64,000 nt of DNA from Anaeramoeba flamelloides (lineage: Eukaryota > Metamonada > Anaeramoebidae), in the NCBI GenBank assembly GCA_027625915.1, contig JANTQA010000032.1, positions 7,440,001-7,504,000 on the forward strand, in the 5' to 3' direction. This document shows, one piece after another, positions 1-12,790 of this stretch (position 1 is the first letter of the stretch; each line of letters starts with the position of its first letter). Below the pieces are notes generated by a model, which made no database searches, was not told the DNA's origin, and saw only the letters and a program-made list of their open reading frames with translations. The translations under genes and the position numbers were made by a program.

Positions 1-3000
1 CAAGTAAGCTAGCCAAAAATATAAGGCAGAAAAATAAAACCTTTTGAACTTGAAGTAAAACAAAATAGGTTTTTGTCTTTTTTTGAAGATTTACACCTAT
101 CATTTGCTTTATAGAGAAAAAAAAAAATTTTGTTTTTTAACATTTCTTGGGAATTTTTAAAATTTTACTAATTTTGTTTGAATATTAAAAATAATTCTTC
201 GTAAACATATATTATTTTATAATCATATATTATGATGCAATGTCTTCAAATTATTTGGCGACTGAGATCACTCATCATTTAAAAGGTATACATTGTATTA
301 CAGAATTCTCCCAAAAAAATTAATAAATTATAGCTTTTTTTAATTTACATTTCCGACTGTACACTTTCAACCTGATCCCAAATAAAACTTCAAATGATTA
401 ATAGGAAATTGGATATTAATATGTAAGGAACTATTATTTTGAGTAGGTACAGATACTGCCATTTTCCAATTAAAAACTGTATATTTTTCTCTCTATTTCC
501 CAACCATTTTTCTCCTTTTTATTAGATTTAATAAACAGAGTTCACATTTTAATTCTTTTTGAAAAAAATCCTTAAATAAATTCTATTTTTGATCACATGG
601 AATCTAATGATTCTTTTTTATTTCAATGATAAGTTTCAACTTATTTCTTGTTTAAGGGATTAGCGTTACCATGGATTTCTTTATAATCAAAGTATATTGT
701 AATTGGGTGGAAATGGCTCGAATAGTTCTGTGATTTCACATAAGTCTAAAAAATCTATTATAAATCTTATTGAACAATAAATTATTGATTTAAACTTTGG
801 ATCAAATTAAAAATTTTCATTTTTGTAAATTTTTTTTTAATTTCTTTGACAAATCTAAAAATAGAAATCCAAATAATAGTATTCCGGTATTTATTAATTT
901 AGATTTAGAGCTTCCAAAAAGTTACTATTTTTATATTTTTTTAATTTCAAAGATTAACTCAATAATCATCAACATAAAAACCCAAAGAATGATTATTTTT
1001 GTTTCCTTTCTTTGGAAGCTAATTGTAACATCAATATATTTCCTATAATTCTGAAATAATTTGTCAAAAAAATCTATTGATTAATTATTTTGTTTAAAAA
1101 AAATTGTAATATTTAGTAATTAATCTACATTTCACCACAAATTTAAGAAAGGTATTTTGCAACTCTGGAGTCTGAATATTGATAATTCAATCTTTAAATT
1201 TGTGGAGAAATACAGATTGATTTCTGAAATTGTTTGGGATTGTTTTACAAAAACATTGATCATTTTTAATTGATGAAGATCAACAAATATTACTACTTGG
1301 TTAATTGATTTTTTAGAGGCATTCGAACCCTGTAGCACTAATATCATTTATACTTAATTACACTATACTTTGGTTATAGGGAAATCTATGGTGACTCTAA
1401 TTCCTTAAACAAGAAATAAGTTGAAAATCATCATTCTCATAATTTAAGAATTAATAGATTTTTTCAATAAATTCTAAGAAAAGAATCTAATATTTTGCAA
1501 AAAATAAATATTCGAGGTGTTTATTTTTGATGTTTTAGTTTTAATCCTCTTTTCTTCAAACCTGTTGTTTTTGTATTTATTCATCTTTGAGAAAATTATT
1601 TAAACTTGAAATGGAATCAAAATAATCTTTTTTGTTTTTTTATTAAAAAAAATTGTAACAAAATAACGAATTCTTTTTTTTGATTCCTAGTAACGAGTAA
1701 AATATAATTTTTAATTTTTCTGAAAAAAATATTTTTAGAATGTACTTTAAAAAATAGAAAATATTAATACAAGCCAATTCTATTCAAATGATTTTAATAT
1801 TCTGATTCCAAAATTTCAATTTTGTTATTCAAAAAACTTAAAAAATGGAATCATTTTTTGAACCATGATAATTTATAAGATATTGAAATTAATTAATTGT
1901 AAATCTCAGTTACGAATATTTGATTTTATAACTCAATTTTAAAATTTTGAGAAGGAATTTAATTTTTTTTTTTTTAATTTATATTTAACAATTTATATTT
2001 TGATTTTTCTTAAGATTTCAAGATAAATTTCCCAAAATACAATTTGAAAAATATTATTTCCATAATTTACCACAAATAAAATAAGAAAAAAAAAAACCAA
2101 GCAAAAAAATATCACAACATATTTTTTAGCAGATATAATTATAAAAAAAATGCACTTGATGTTTTTATTTTGTGAAAGATTAGATATTTAACGTTTTTTT
2201 TTTTTTTTTTTTTTTTGGTATAAAAATGCTTTTTGAATTATATAACTTATTTAATTTCCCATGTTAATAATAAGCATTTATCAACTTCTTGTTAATAAAA
2301 AATAATAATAATTAAAAAAGTTAAAATAAAGTCCTAATATTTTTAATATTTTAAATCCCTTTATAAAAAAAAATCAATCAAAAAATAAATAATATTAGAA
2401 TTATTTTACTTCTGTATTCAGTAATTATATTTATTTCATTAAAAGGAAAAAAAAGACATCTTTTTTATCTTTGTGTTTTTAATTTTACTAATTTTTGTTG
2501 AATAAATAATGGATTACTTTTTCAATGATTTCACTCAAACTGAAATAAGAAAAAAATGATTTTTCTTAGGTTAACAAAACATTATTTCAATGAACCATTT
2601 ATTAATTTTCGAATTCTAAAAAGGAGGAAATTTGTTTAGATTTATAAAAAATCAGGAAGAAAAATAGATAAATAATTTTACAATGAAAAGTCCTATGAAT
2701 TATCTGAAAATAATTGTTTTTGAAATTATTTCAAATTCTTGATTTTTTTTATAATTGTAAAAGGTTAATTAAAATTAGAAATAAAAATATTAAATATTTT
2801 AAAGAATATATAATCAATATTCAAAAGTTGAGATTGTTTTTATTCTAAAAAAAATTATTCCAGTGGTTAATTAAATAAAGTTATAAGGCTATATTTCGAA
2901 AAATATTAATCAAAAAAAAATAGTGCTTAATTTTATTAAGGACATATATAATAAAAAAATTTAAATTCCCAAAATAGTAATTCATTCTTTGTTGATTCTC

Positions 3001-3586
3001 CGTAAAAAAGAATACGTTTGTTTGTAGTAAAATAATGTAACAAAAGATTTGAAAACTTTTTTATCTAAATTTTTAATGATAATTTATAAGAATTTATCAA
3101 ATTGTTGATTTTTTTTATTCTTTTGAAAAATAAATATTTTTCTTGAAAAGAAGTTCAATCTTATAAAAATTCTCGATTAAAAGAAAAACTTAAACTATAT
3201 TTTATTCTTCAAAATTTCTTTCAGATAATATTCAAATTACTATTTTTTTTTTATTAAAATATTACGGTAAATCATTTTTGATAAAACCATGTTTGAAAAT
3301 TTTTTTGATTTTTTGGTATATTTTAATCAAAAATATTATGAAAAAATGACAAATACTTATTGATCCAATTAACATTACTATACTCCCTAATTTTATATTA
3401 TTAATCTACCAAAAATAACCCCTAACCAATAGAATTTTTTATGAAATGTAAAAAAAGTTTGTCCATTAATTTGGAAATTCCTTCTTTAAAAATAAAAATG
3501 TGAAAATTTTATTATTTTATACATTTTATAAAAATAATTTCTTTGAAAATGAAAATTTTAAAAAAAAAAAATAAAAAAAAAAACAA
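1..3586. other. AT-rich spacer, no gene recognised
   Basis: This stretch is almost entirely A/T with homopolymer runs, including a T run near 2193-2217. The short open frames in it (for example 797-1048) have the Phe/Lys/Asn/Ile composition expected from translated AT-rich noncoding DNA and match no family I know. The only structure I can support is the long inverted-repeat element at about 622-1435. The right part, from about 3400, is probably the 3' flank of the next gene, which ends at 3587 on the minus strand. Confidence 0.6.
622..1435. mobile_element. Element of about 0.8 kb with long terminal inverted repeats, non-coding
   Basis: The left arm (about 622-702) and the reverse complement of the right arm (about 1357-1435) share a block of about 75-80 bases. 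It includes the exact stretch CAACTTATTTCTTGTTTAAG and related sequence further in, with roughly 85% agreement by eye. The interior has no convincing ORF, so this looks like a non-autonomous DNA transposon relic. A related end sequence recurs at about 61805-61890. Target-site duplications are not obvious. Confidence 0.5.
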
Positions 3587-6500
3587 TTAATTCTTAGATA
3601 GCCTAAATGCGTAAATTCCTGACTGGAGTGAATTACCAATTGAATTCTGAGAAACAATTGTCAAATAATAATTGAGGTTTGGTTTTAAAAAAGAAATTTG
3701 CATTTGTGTTAAATTGGTATGCAAAACTTGGATAGGCTTTTGATTATTATTTTTTTCATAGACATTTATAAAATATTGGATAATTGGCTCACCGTTGTCA
3801 ATGGGTTTTGTCCATGTAATGGATAATTGATCAGAAGTTTTCTCCAGTGTTTTAATTTCTTCTATTTTTTCTGGTTTATCTGGCATGGTGGTGAATTGTA
3901 TCGAACAAAAGATTTTGTTTGGGAAATTTGTGAAAACTTTTTCTATTTGGAGAAAATATTTTGTGTTTGGTATTAAAATGTTAAAATCATATTTAGTTCT
4001 TTTAACGAAATATACAATGTTTTTGCTATTTTTGGTTGAAAATTGTTTCATTGATAGGATAATTTTATAATGTTTAAAAATTTTCTTCTCCTTTATCGTA
4101 TTAGTATTAGTCTCGTTGACAATGCTTTTTTTTTTGTTTGGTACTTTTTTCCATTGAATTGAACATTTTTTTGATCGAAGATTATAATACTTAATGATTT
4201 TTGAACTATTTGGTTGCACTTCTAATGTTTTAATTATATTTGCTTGAGGATCTTTCGAAGAGATTTCCGAATATCCAAGTTCGTTGTGTGCTTGTATTTG
4301 ATAATAATATTCATTATTTGGGATCAAATTTCGAAATCTAAATGAAGGTTGGTTTGTTTCTTGTTCAACAATTTTATTAGATTTTTTATCTTGTAGTTTA
4401 ATTTTATAATTATCAATTACCTTTCCATTATCGTTTGGTTGTTTCCATTTTAAAGTTATGCTTTTTGAAGTTATTTGAACTGAACTAGCCAAGTGTATTA
4501 TTTCTGGTATATCTGATAAGGTAGTAAATTCCGTAGATTTTGACGAATTAGTAAAGCCTTTTGAATCTTGTGCCTTGATTGAAATTAAATATTTTGTGTT
4601 TGGAAGTAAATTCTTGATTGTTAAATTAGTTAATTCAGTGGTAAAATATTGTGGTGGGATTGTTTTATTAGCTCCATCTAATTTGACTTCGTAATAATCA
4701 ATAACTTTCGAAGAATCAATTACTGGCTTGTGCCAATTTCCTACAACATTTGTTGGTGTGACAGAGCTAATATTAAATTGAAACACAGTTTCCTTACCTT
4801 CATCATTCTCTTCTCCACTTATATTTCCTTTTTCTTTATCTTGGTTTCCGGTGGTGTTTAACTCATTTATTTTTTTTTCCTTTTCAATTGAGTTTAATTG
4901 GGGTTTGGTTATATTTGGATTTTTTTTCTCATTTTTTGTCTGAATTGATTGGAAATTTGTTCTTGGAATTCTTCTCGAAGACGGTCGAATACCTTTTCTT
5001 TTAATTCTTTTTATCATTTTTAATTTTGGTTTTTTTTTGATATTACTGGTTTTTTTTGGGGTGATCTTATTCTCATTTTGTTCCAACAATTTCTTATTTA
5101 CTATCTCTTTTAATACAGAAAATGGAAGAGGCCATTTTTCAGAACTATTCGATCTTAAATTATTTTTTTGTTTTTGATCTTTTTGAGGAGTTCTTGGATT
5201 TGGTTTTGGTTTTGGTTTTGATTTTTGTGAATTTTTTTGATTTTTTTTTTTTTTCATATATTGTTGAGGTCTACTCGATCGAATATTGCTTTTTCGGAGG
5301 AATGGGTTGTTTTGGTCTAATAATTTATTTAAATTTTGCTTAAATAATTCTAAGGTTTTATTTTTATTTGTGTTTTGATTGTTTTTTTGAGGTTCCAGTT
5401 TTGTGTTTATAGATTTTTCTTGTTTATTTTCTTGTTTATTTTCATTTTTGATTTCTTTCTTTTTCTTTTCGTGATCTTCTTTTTTTTCATTTTCTTCAAT
5501 TTTATTATTCAGATTCTTATAATCCTCATTTTCTTCCATTTTGTTATTTTCTTGATCTGTATTTTCGTTTTTGTCTTCATTTTGGATTTTTAATTTATTT
5601 TCTTTTTCTTGATCAATGTTATCTTGATTTTTATTTTCTTTTTCTTTATTGTCTTTTTCTTCATTATCTTTATTAGTTGGATATTTTTCATTATTATTTT
5701 CATTTTTATTTTCATTTCCAATACTTTTTTCGTTTATATTTTCCTTTTCTTCAAGTTTATTCTTTTCTTGATTTTCTTCATTTTCATTATCTTGTATATC
5801 ATTATCCTTTTCCAAAGTATTTTCGTCCAAGTTTTCATAATTTAAAATATTTGTTTTCTCATCGACAATTGGTTCTTCCAGAATTATTATTTCGTTTTCT
5901 AATTCTTTCTCCATAATTTCTTCTTTTTTTTTTTCAAGTTCATTATCATTTTTATTATTTTGATTCTCAATACTCTTTTCGTTTATATTTTCATTTTCTT
6001 CAACTTGATTATTTTCTTCTTTTGTATTGTCTGGATTTTCATTTTCATTATTATTTTTATCTTCATTTTTATTTTCTTTTTCTTCATTATTCTTATAGTC
6101 TTCGTTTATATTTTCCTGATTATCTTGTTCATAATCATTCTCATTTTTCTTTTCTTCATTTGCTTCAATTTTGTTATTCACTTCTTTTGTACTTTCATCT
6201 GTGTTTTCTTTTTCATTTTTGTTTTCTTGGTCTTCATTTTCGTTTTCTCCTTTTCTATTTTCATTTTGATTTAATTCATTTTTTTCATTATACAACTTTT
6301 CATTTTCCTTATTTTCTTCAATTTTGTTATTTTCTTCTTTTGTGTTTTCTTGGTTTTCTTTTTTTTTATTCGTATTATCTTCATTTTCTTTATTTTCAAG
6401 ATTTTTACCATCTTTATCTTCATCTTTTTCGCAAAGATCCTCATTTTCATTTTTACTATCTTTTTCTTTTGTATTTTCTTGATTTTTATTTTCAAGGTTA

Positions 6501-9500
6501 TCATCATCTTCTTTTTCTAATTTTTCAATTTTTTTTTCAATATCATCATTTTCATAATTCTTATTATCTTCAGATATATTTTCTTTTTCAATTTCATTTT
6601 TATTTTGATTTTCCACATTTTCTTCATTTTGATTTTCATGATCTTGAATATTATTTTTAAAAGTTTCTTCATTTTCATTATTATTATCTTTTATTCCTTT
6701 TTCATTATTAATTTCATTTACTTCTGAAATATTTTCTTCCTGATTATTTTCTTCCTGATTATTTTCTTCATCTTTACTAATAATTTCATTTTGATTTTGA
6801 TTTTGAATATCTTGATTTTCATTTTTTTGAATGTGATTTATCAAATCTTCTTCATCTTCATTTTTATCATCATTTATTATTTTTTCATTATTTATTTCCT
6901 TATTAATGTTTTCTTCATCTTCATTTTCATCTTCACCAATAATTTTATTTTGATTTTGTTTGTCTTGATTTTCCTTCTTTTGAATGTTATTTTTCAAATT
7001 TTCTTCATTTTCATTTTGATTTTGGTTTATTGCCTTTTCATTATTAATTTCATTTATTTGAATATTTTGTTCATCTTCATTTTCATCTTCAACTATTTCG
7101 TTATTCATATTATTTTTATTTTTATTTTCATTATTGATTTCATTGATTTGAATATTTTCTTTCTTGTTTTCGATATTGTCATTTTCTTCATTTTTGCTCT
7201 TTTCTTGATTTTCATTATCATTTTCTGTATTATCTTGTTCTTTAATTGTTTCAAGGTTATCATCATCTTCTTTTTCTAATTTTTTATTTTTTTTTTTAGT
7301 TTCATCATTTTCATTGGTTTTATCATCTTCATTTTCTTCTTTTATATTTTCCTCTTCTTCATATAGGTTTGGGTTTTCCTTTTCAAGATTTTTTTTATTT
7401 TTCTTTTCTTTTTCAATCTTGTTTGTATTTTCTTCAATTTTGTTATTTTCTTCTTTTGTTTTTTCTATTTTTAATTCATTTTCTTGATTTTTTTCTTCAG
7501 ATGTATTTTCTTTTTCATTTTCTTCGTTTCTGTTATTGTTTTCTTGGTCTTCATTTTCCTTATTTTCTTTATTTTCGTTTTGGGTTTGTTTTTTGCAATT
7601 TTCAATTTCATTTTCTTGATGATCATTCTCTTTTTCATTCTCGTTTTCTTTTCCATTGTTATCTCCGTTGACTTTTACTTGATTTTTGTTACTGTCTTTG
7701 TCTTCAAATGTAATTTCATTTTCAATATCCTGACTATTTTTTTTATTACTATTAAATTCATTTTCTTCTGAAGAATTTTTAATAACTGGTTTTGTATTGT
7801 TGTCGAATTTTTCATTTTTTTTTAATAAGGAATCATTACTCGATTTATCTTGATCGTTTTTTGAAAATAATATTTGGTTTGCTTTAATAATACTTGAATA
7901 CAATGGTATTTTTTGAGATTTATCTATTTTGAAAATATTTATTTGACAATTTTGAAATTCATTTTCATTTTCATTTTCTTTATCTTCATTTTCCATATTT
8001 TCCATATCTTCTGGGTTTTCTTTATTTTTGTTCTCTTTTTCTTTTATAGTTTCTATATATAGATTTTCATTATTATTTTGATTTAATTCATGATCGTTTT
8101 TGGTTATATATTTACCATTAGTATCAAAATGTGAAATGGAATTAAAAATAAAAGTTTCGAAAGAATAATATGACTTTATTGAAATATGTTGTAATATTAA
8201 TTTACTGTGATTGTGTTTATTTTCAATAATTTGGATTAAATATTTCTCTTTCTTATTTTTGTCTCCTATTTCAACCTTATTTTCATTTTCGCTTTCATTT
8301 TCATTTTCTTCGCCTTTTTGAATATTTTCTTCAAGAGACCAATTTAACTCAATTTTTTCCTTATAAATTTTAATAGTCGGTATTTCTTTGATTTTTTCAT
8401 TTTTCAATTTCAAATTATCATTTTCTATTTCTTTTTTATTTTCCTTCTCTTCAAATTTTTTATTAAGGTATTTTTTAATAAAAAACAGAATTGTGAAGAT
8501 CACTAGACACAAAATTAATAATAAAATCATGTGATAATTAAGAGGGAAAATAAAAAGTGTATTTTCATCAAATGGTGGTTCTTCAAAAGCAATGATCTTG
8601 TCGCCATCATAAATGATGTAATCTGACCAACTAATTAAGATTTCAGAAGGGCTTACTTTATGAACCACTCTAATCGATTGTCTATTTTCTGAGTCTTGCT
8701 CGATTGCGAATGTTTTGGGGTTCTGTGAAGGATTGCTCTTATTTTGTAAGGTCAAATAAATGGTGTGTTTGTTGGAAACATTCTGAGACTTTACTTCAAG
8801 AATTTGGCTTCCAAGTGAATAGGTTCTTAAGTAATTAGGTTTTCCAATCCTCTTTCTTTTTCCATGATTCCGAGGATTTCTGTTTGAATATTGAGAATCA
8901 TCTAACCGAAATTCCTGGCCCACTTGATGACCCGTAAAGGTTTCAAGTTTTGCTTCCCAGTTTGGTTGGGGTTTGTTTAATGGCTTGCTTAAAATTAGTT
9001 GTAATAAATTGCCTGTTAAACCATTTTGGTTTTTCTCCAAATCAATTCTCTTTTTATCCGTTTGGGAATGAATCACAAGATGTGGTACCACAAAAGAATC
9101 GCCCTGAGGGAAGCCTTTTTCTGATCCTAATTGCGCATAAAATGTCTCGGTATTTGAATCATGCCAGATTAAAATAATCGACATTTTTAAGAGAGACTCG
9201 AGTGAAGCACTAGATTCTGGTTTGGTATTATTTAATTTATGAACAGCAATTCTGGGATCATGATCCAATCCCTTTAAAAAGCATACATTTAGCTCGCAAT
9301 TTGTGCTTTCAATATTTCCCAAATAAAACACTTGAATCTTTGAAAATGGATGTATTTTGCAAGAGTCATCTATTTTTTTTTGAAGTTAAAGAAAAAGATC
9401 ATTTTTAAAAATCATTGGAAAAATCAAAAGAAAAAGAAAAAGTGGGAAGTGAAAAATATTATTTGTTGTTTGTTGTTTATTATTTGTTATTCAGTAGTGT

Positions 9501-9581
9501 TTGTTGAGAAATATTACCCGAACTTGAGAATAAAGGAACAAAGAGAAATAAGACTACTAAAAAAAGATTCAAATTTGACAT
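3587..9581 (-). CDS. Type I membrane protein with giant acidic Glu/Asn/Lys tract and four FN3 domains (two exons)
   Basis: Function unknown; the architecture suggests a surface or endomembrane protein with a large cytoplasmic scaffold. Exon 1 (9518-9581) begins MSNLNLFLVVLFLFVPLFSS, a clear signal peptide, and ends at a GTAATA donor. Exon 2 (3587-9369) follows an AAATAG acceptor. The phases match (1/1), giving about 1948 residues. The intron is 148 bases. A folded region of about 275 residues follows the signal peptide, then one membrane helix at about 300-321 (LLLILCLVIFTILFF) and a Lys-rich stop-transfer flank. Residues about 325-1400 are low-complexity Glu/Asn/Lys/Asp, followed by a basic stretch (about 1400-1520). 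Four fibronectin type III-like domains then fill about 1550-1948, each with the W-x-x-P / Y-x-(hydrophobic)-x-(hydrophobic) pattern. The long open frame of exon 2 has no ATG near its 5' end, which supports the upstream exon. The FN3 domains would lie in the cytoplasm, which is unusual. The domain call is solid; the biological role is unassigned. Confidence 0.8.
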
Positions 9582-10269
9582 TTATTTGAGATATTGGGTA
9601 GATATTCAAAAAATGATTAAAATATTTTTGTCAAATTTTTTATTGGTTATTGGACGGTTCGGTTGTCAATTAAAATTGAAAACACTTGGTGTTTGCTCTT
9701 TTTTAAAATAATTACAAAAATGAGGTAAAATTTTTCGCACAATAAAAATCTTTAGAACTTCAGGATTGGGTTAGAGACTAAAACTTTATTTCAAGACATT
9801 GAGTTAATTTCTTTTTTCTTTGTCCTTTTACATCAAAATGAAATTCAATTCTTTAATAATTTGATGAAATTTCGAAGTTTTTTGCTCCAATTAATTTTTA
9901 AAACTTGGGAAAGTATCTGTTTTTTCCAAAACTAAATAAAAACATTGGATTTAAAATGAGAAAGTCATGCAATAGAAGTCGAGAATACGTTAAATTTTTT
10001 TTTACAAAAACGACTGATATCAATAGTGATTTCAATTTAAAACATCCTTTTTTTGAGTAGTTGCTGAATTTAAAGTCTCTGGAAAATGAATAAAAAAGAA
10101 TTCTTACATACCTTTTTATCAAAGAAAAAAATTGGTTTTTCAAAAAGAAAGACAATCATATCGAAAAAATGGTTTCTTTTTAATTCGGTTTGAGCATTTT
10201 AGAACGATCTTTGTCAACTTATGTACAATTGATTTTTTTAACAAAAAAATAGATCAATCAGTAAATCTA

Positions 10270-10500
10270 ATTATTTTTTTTCTCTAAGGAAATTATGTAC
10301 TGATTTTCACAAAGATCCAACGAAGTCCAATAAAAAAAGACCATTATCAACTTTAGAGAAATTAGATATCATTTTTCAAAAAGTTCTTATGTTTTTTACA
10401 ATCGAGTTTTCGCTAAAACATTTTATCCTTTTTTGTTTGGATTTTAATAAAATAAATCAACGAATCTGTAAGTAAAACATATTTATTTTGAATTTTCATC
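10270..10500 (+). repeat. Diverged copy of dispersed repeat (also near 33.7 and 59.1 kb)
   Basis: The order of short matching blocks (TTTAGAGAAAT, ATCCTTTTTTGTTTGGATTT, then an A/T tail ending near TTTCACAAAG) follows the copies at about 33655-33935 and 58990-59280. It is the most diverged of the three and its ends are uncertain. Confidence 0.35.
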
Positions 10501-12699
10501 TTTAATACTTTCACAAAGTTTGCTCGAACAAATAACTTTGAAACTTTAATCATAATTTGTTAAAAACAAGAAAAAAAAGTTCTTTCTAAATTTACAGTAT
10601 TTGAGGTTTGGTTTTTACTGGAAAGAAACCAGTAAAAAAGAGATTGAAAATTTTTTATAATTAAGGGTCTGGTTACTTATAGTTGATTTCTTCCTTTACC
10701 AAAGAGTGTTTTACCACCAAAAATGTTATTGTGAAATTTAACTTCTTTTGGAAAAAAATACAGAAACAAAAAATAATTATCTTGATCTTTACAATAAAAA
10801 ATCAATTAACCAAAAAAAAGATTAAAAGGTTCTACTGAAAATGGCTTTCTTTTGATTGACAAATTTCAAATAACAAATAAATAACTTCAAAGGATCTCTA
10901 TTGTTAAATAATTAGAAAAAAAAAAAACAAATCAAAAAGTGGTTCTCAATTCCAAAAAATCAAAAGTTAAAAATAAAAAATTCAAAAGCATTTCTGATTT
11001 TATATTTCCAAAGGGCGAAATTTCTTCAATTTAAAACAAATGATTTTCTTTCAGTACAAAACCGATTTAATTCAATTTAATCTAATTTGTGATTATTTTG
11101 TAACTCTTTACCGAGATAGGGTAAGGATTATGTACACATTTCTTTCAGAAAATTAAAACTTATTTTGAGATAAAAATTACATAAAAATCTTGAAGATCAC
11201 AATGGCTATACGCGGAACTAAATTTCAAAACTAACACAGTTATTTTCACAGTTATATATTCTAAACCTTTTAAATTGGAAATTGAGTGTAATTCTTTGGT
11301 ACCCTTATCAAAAAAAAGTCTTAATGTTCAATTATTGATTATTAGGAGATCTTACACACTATATGTTTATTTGTTATTTATTAGTTTAAGGTACTCTGAA
11401 AAATTACTAAAAAAGTTTTTTCTTTTCAAAAACAAATTTTTTTTATATCGCCTTTATTATACTTTTCTAAAGAATACGAAGCAAGGTAATTTGTGAACTT
11501 CAAAATAATTCTAGGTCAAAAACAATCAAAAAAATTAAAAAAGTTTTAGTCTAAAGTAGCGAAAAAAATACTGAACATGAAAATAATCCCTGGCAAGATT
11601 TTTAATTGTGAACAATAGAAAAATTGTTTTGAAATTACAAATATTTTCAATAAAATCCTTTATATAAATAACCAAATTGTATTATGATCATATTAATAAA
11701 CCTTACTAAAATTCACCAAATTAGGTTTCACCTAGAATATTCAAGTTATTCTTTAATACGGATAAGTAGATCAACTTTTTTTGAAAAACAATAGGAGTTT
11801 TATAGAGGTTTACTAGATTTTGGAAAATGATAATTTTTTATGCTTGTTTTTTGATTGATTGAAAGGTTAATTGAACAAGTGTAATTTGATTAATCATCAT
11901 TTTTATAATTGGTCGAGTTATAATTTTGTAAGTTTGACCCTTATAAAAAATTATTTGATTTTTAATTAAAAGAAATTATAATAACACTTTTCCTTATATT
12001 CACAATTAAAAATCTGAAATAAGGATAATTTTCATGACCAGTATTTTTTACACTGCTATAATTAAAAAAAATGATTATTTACAACATAAGATATTTTTTT
12101 ATCTTACATTTCTTTTTTATATTTTACCCCTATATTCCTTTTTAATTAAAAATTTACAAAGAATTTTCACAAATATAAACAATTAAAATACAAATCGTCC
12201 ATGTTGAAGAGGGTGTATAATAAAAAAATTACAATCAAAATATTATCCAAAAAAAAGAAATATTTTTGAGATAAAAACTTCAACACCAATATTTTTTGAA
12301 TTTATCAAAAAATAGTATTTAATATACCCCTATTAACATTACATTCACCAATCATTAATATTAAACCATCCCAAAATAAAAAATAGTAAATGGAGGAAAC
12401 AAAAACAGAACATCATTTTAATTGTCTTTTTTTAGATTTGTTTTTGATAATTAATCGATTTATAATTGTTTTACAAACTAAAGTCATTACAAGATATATA
12501 GTTAAGAAGTAAAAAAGTTTTACCCAAACCGTAATAATGATTTTAGAAAAATAATAATGATTTCTATAGGGGTTTTCCGGGAACTTTAATCAGGAGATTA
12601 TAATGGAATAATTTGGTTTTTTTCTTCTTAATTTACGAAGAATTTTTGGATTTACAAGTAAATCTAGGTATTTTCCCGTTTTTTTTCAGATGAAGATAA

Positions 12700-12790
12700 A
12701 TGATATAGCTGATGTATATTATTCTATTTTTTTCTTATTTATCCTTTAAAGGACAATTATAAAAAATAATTGATATTGGGAATTTTTTTT
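12700..12790 (+). repeat. Short dispersed repeat shared with 51.47-51.55 kb
   Basis: A stretch of about 75 bases around TTATTTATCCTTTAAAGGAC and AATTATAAAAAATAATTGAT recurs at about 51468-51550 with roughly 85% agreement by eye. Nothing suggests a coding or structural role. Confidence 0.4.

Noticed and set aside
6271-6507. Minus-strand Lys/Met-rich frames inside the FN3 gene (also 7471-7656)
   Set aside because: Alternative frame of the same low-complexity coding DNA, with no domain of its own.
5122-7771. Many plus-strand frames rich in Phe/Leu/Ile/Tyr opposite the FN3 gene
   Set aside because: They are the antisense reading of the Glu/Asn/Lys tract; the sense frame continues into FN3 domains and has a signal peptide and membrane helix.
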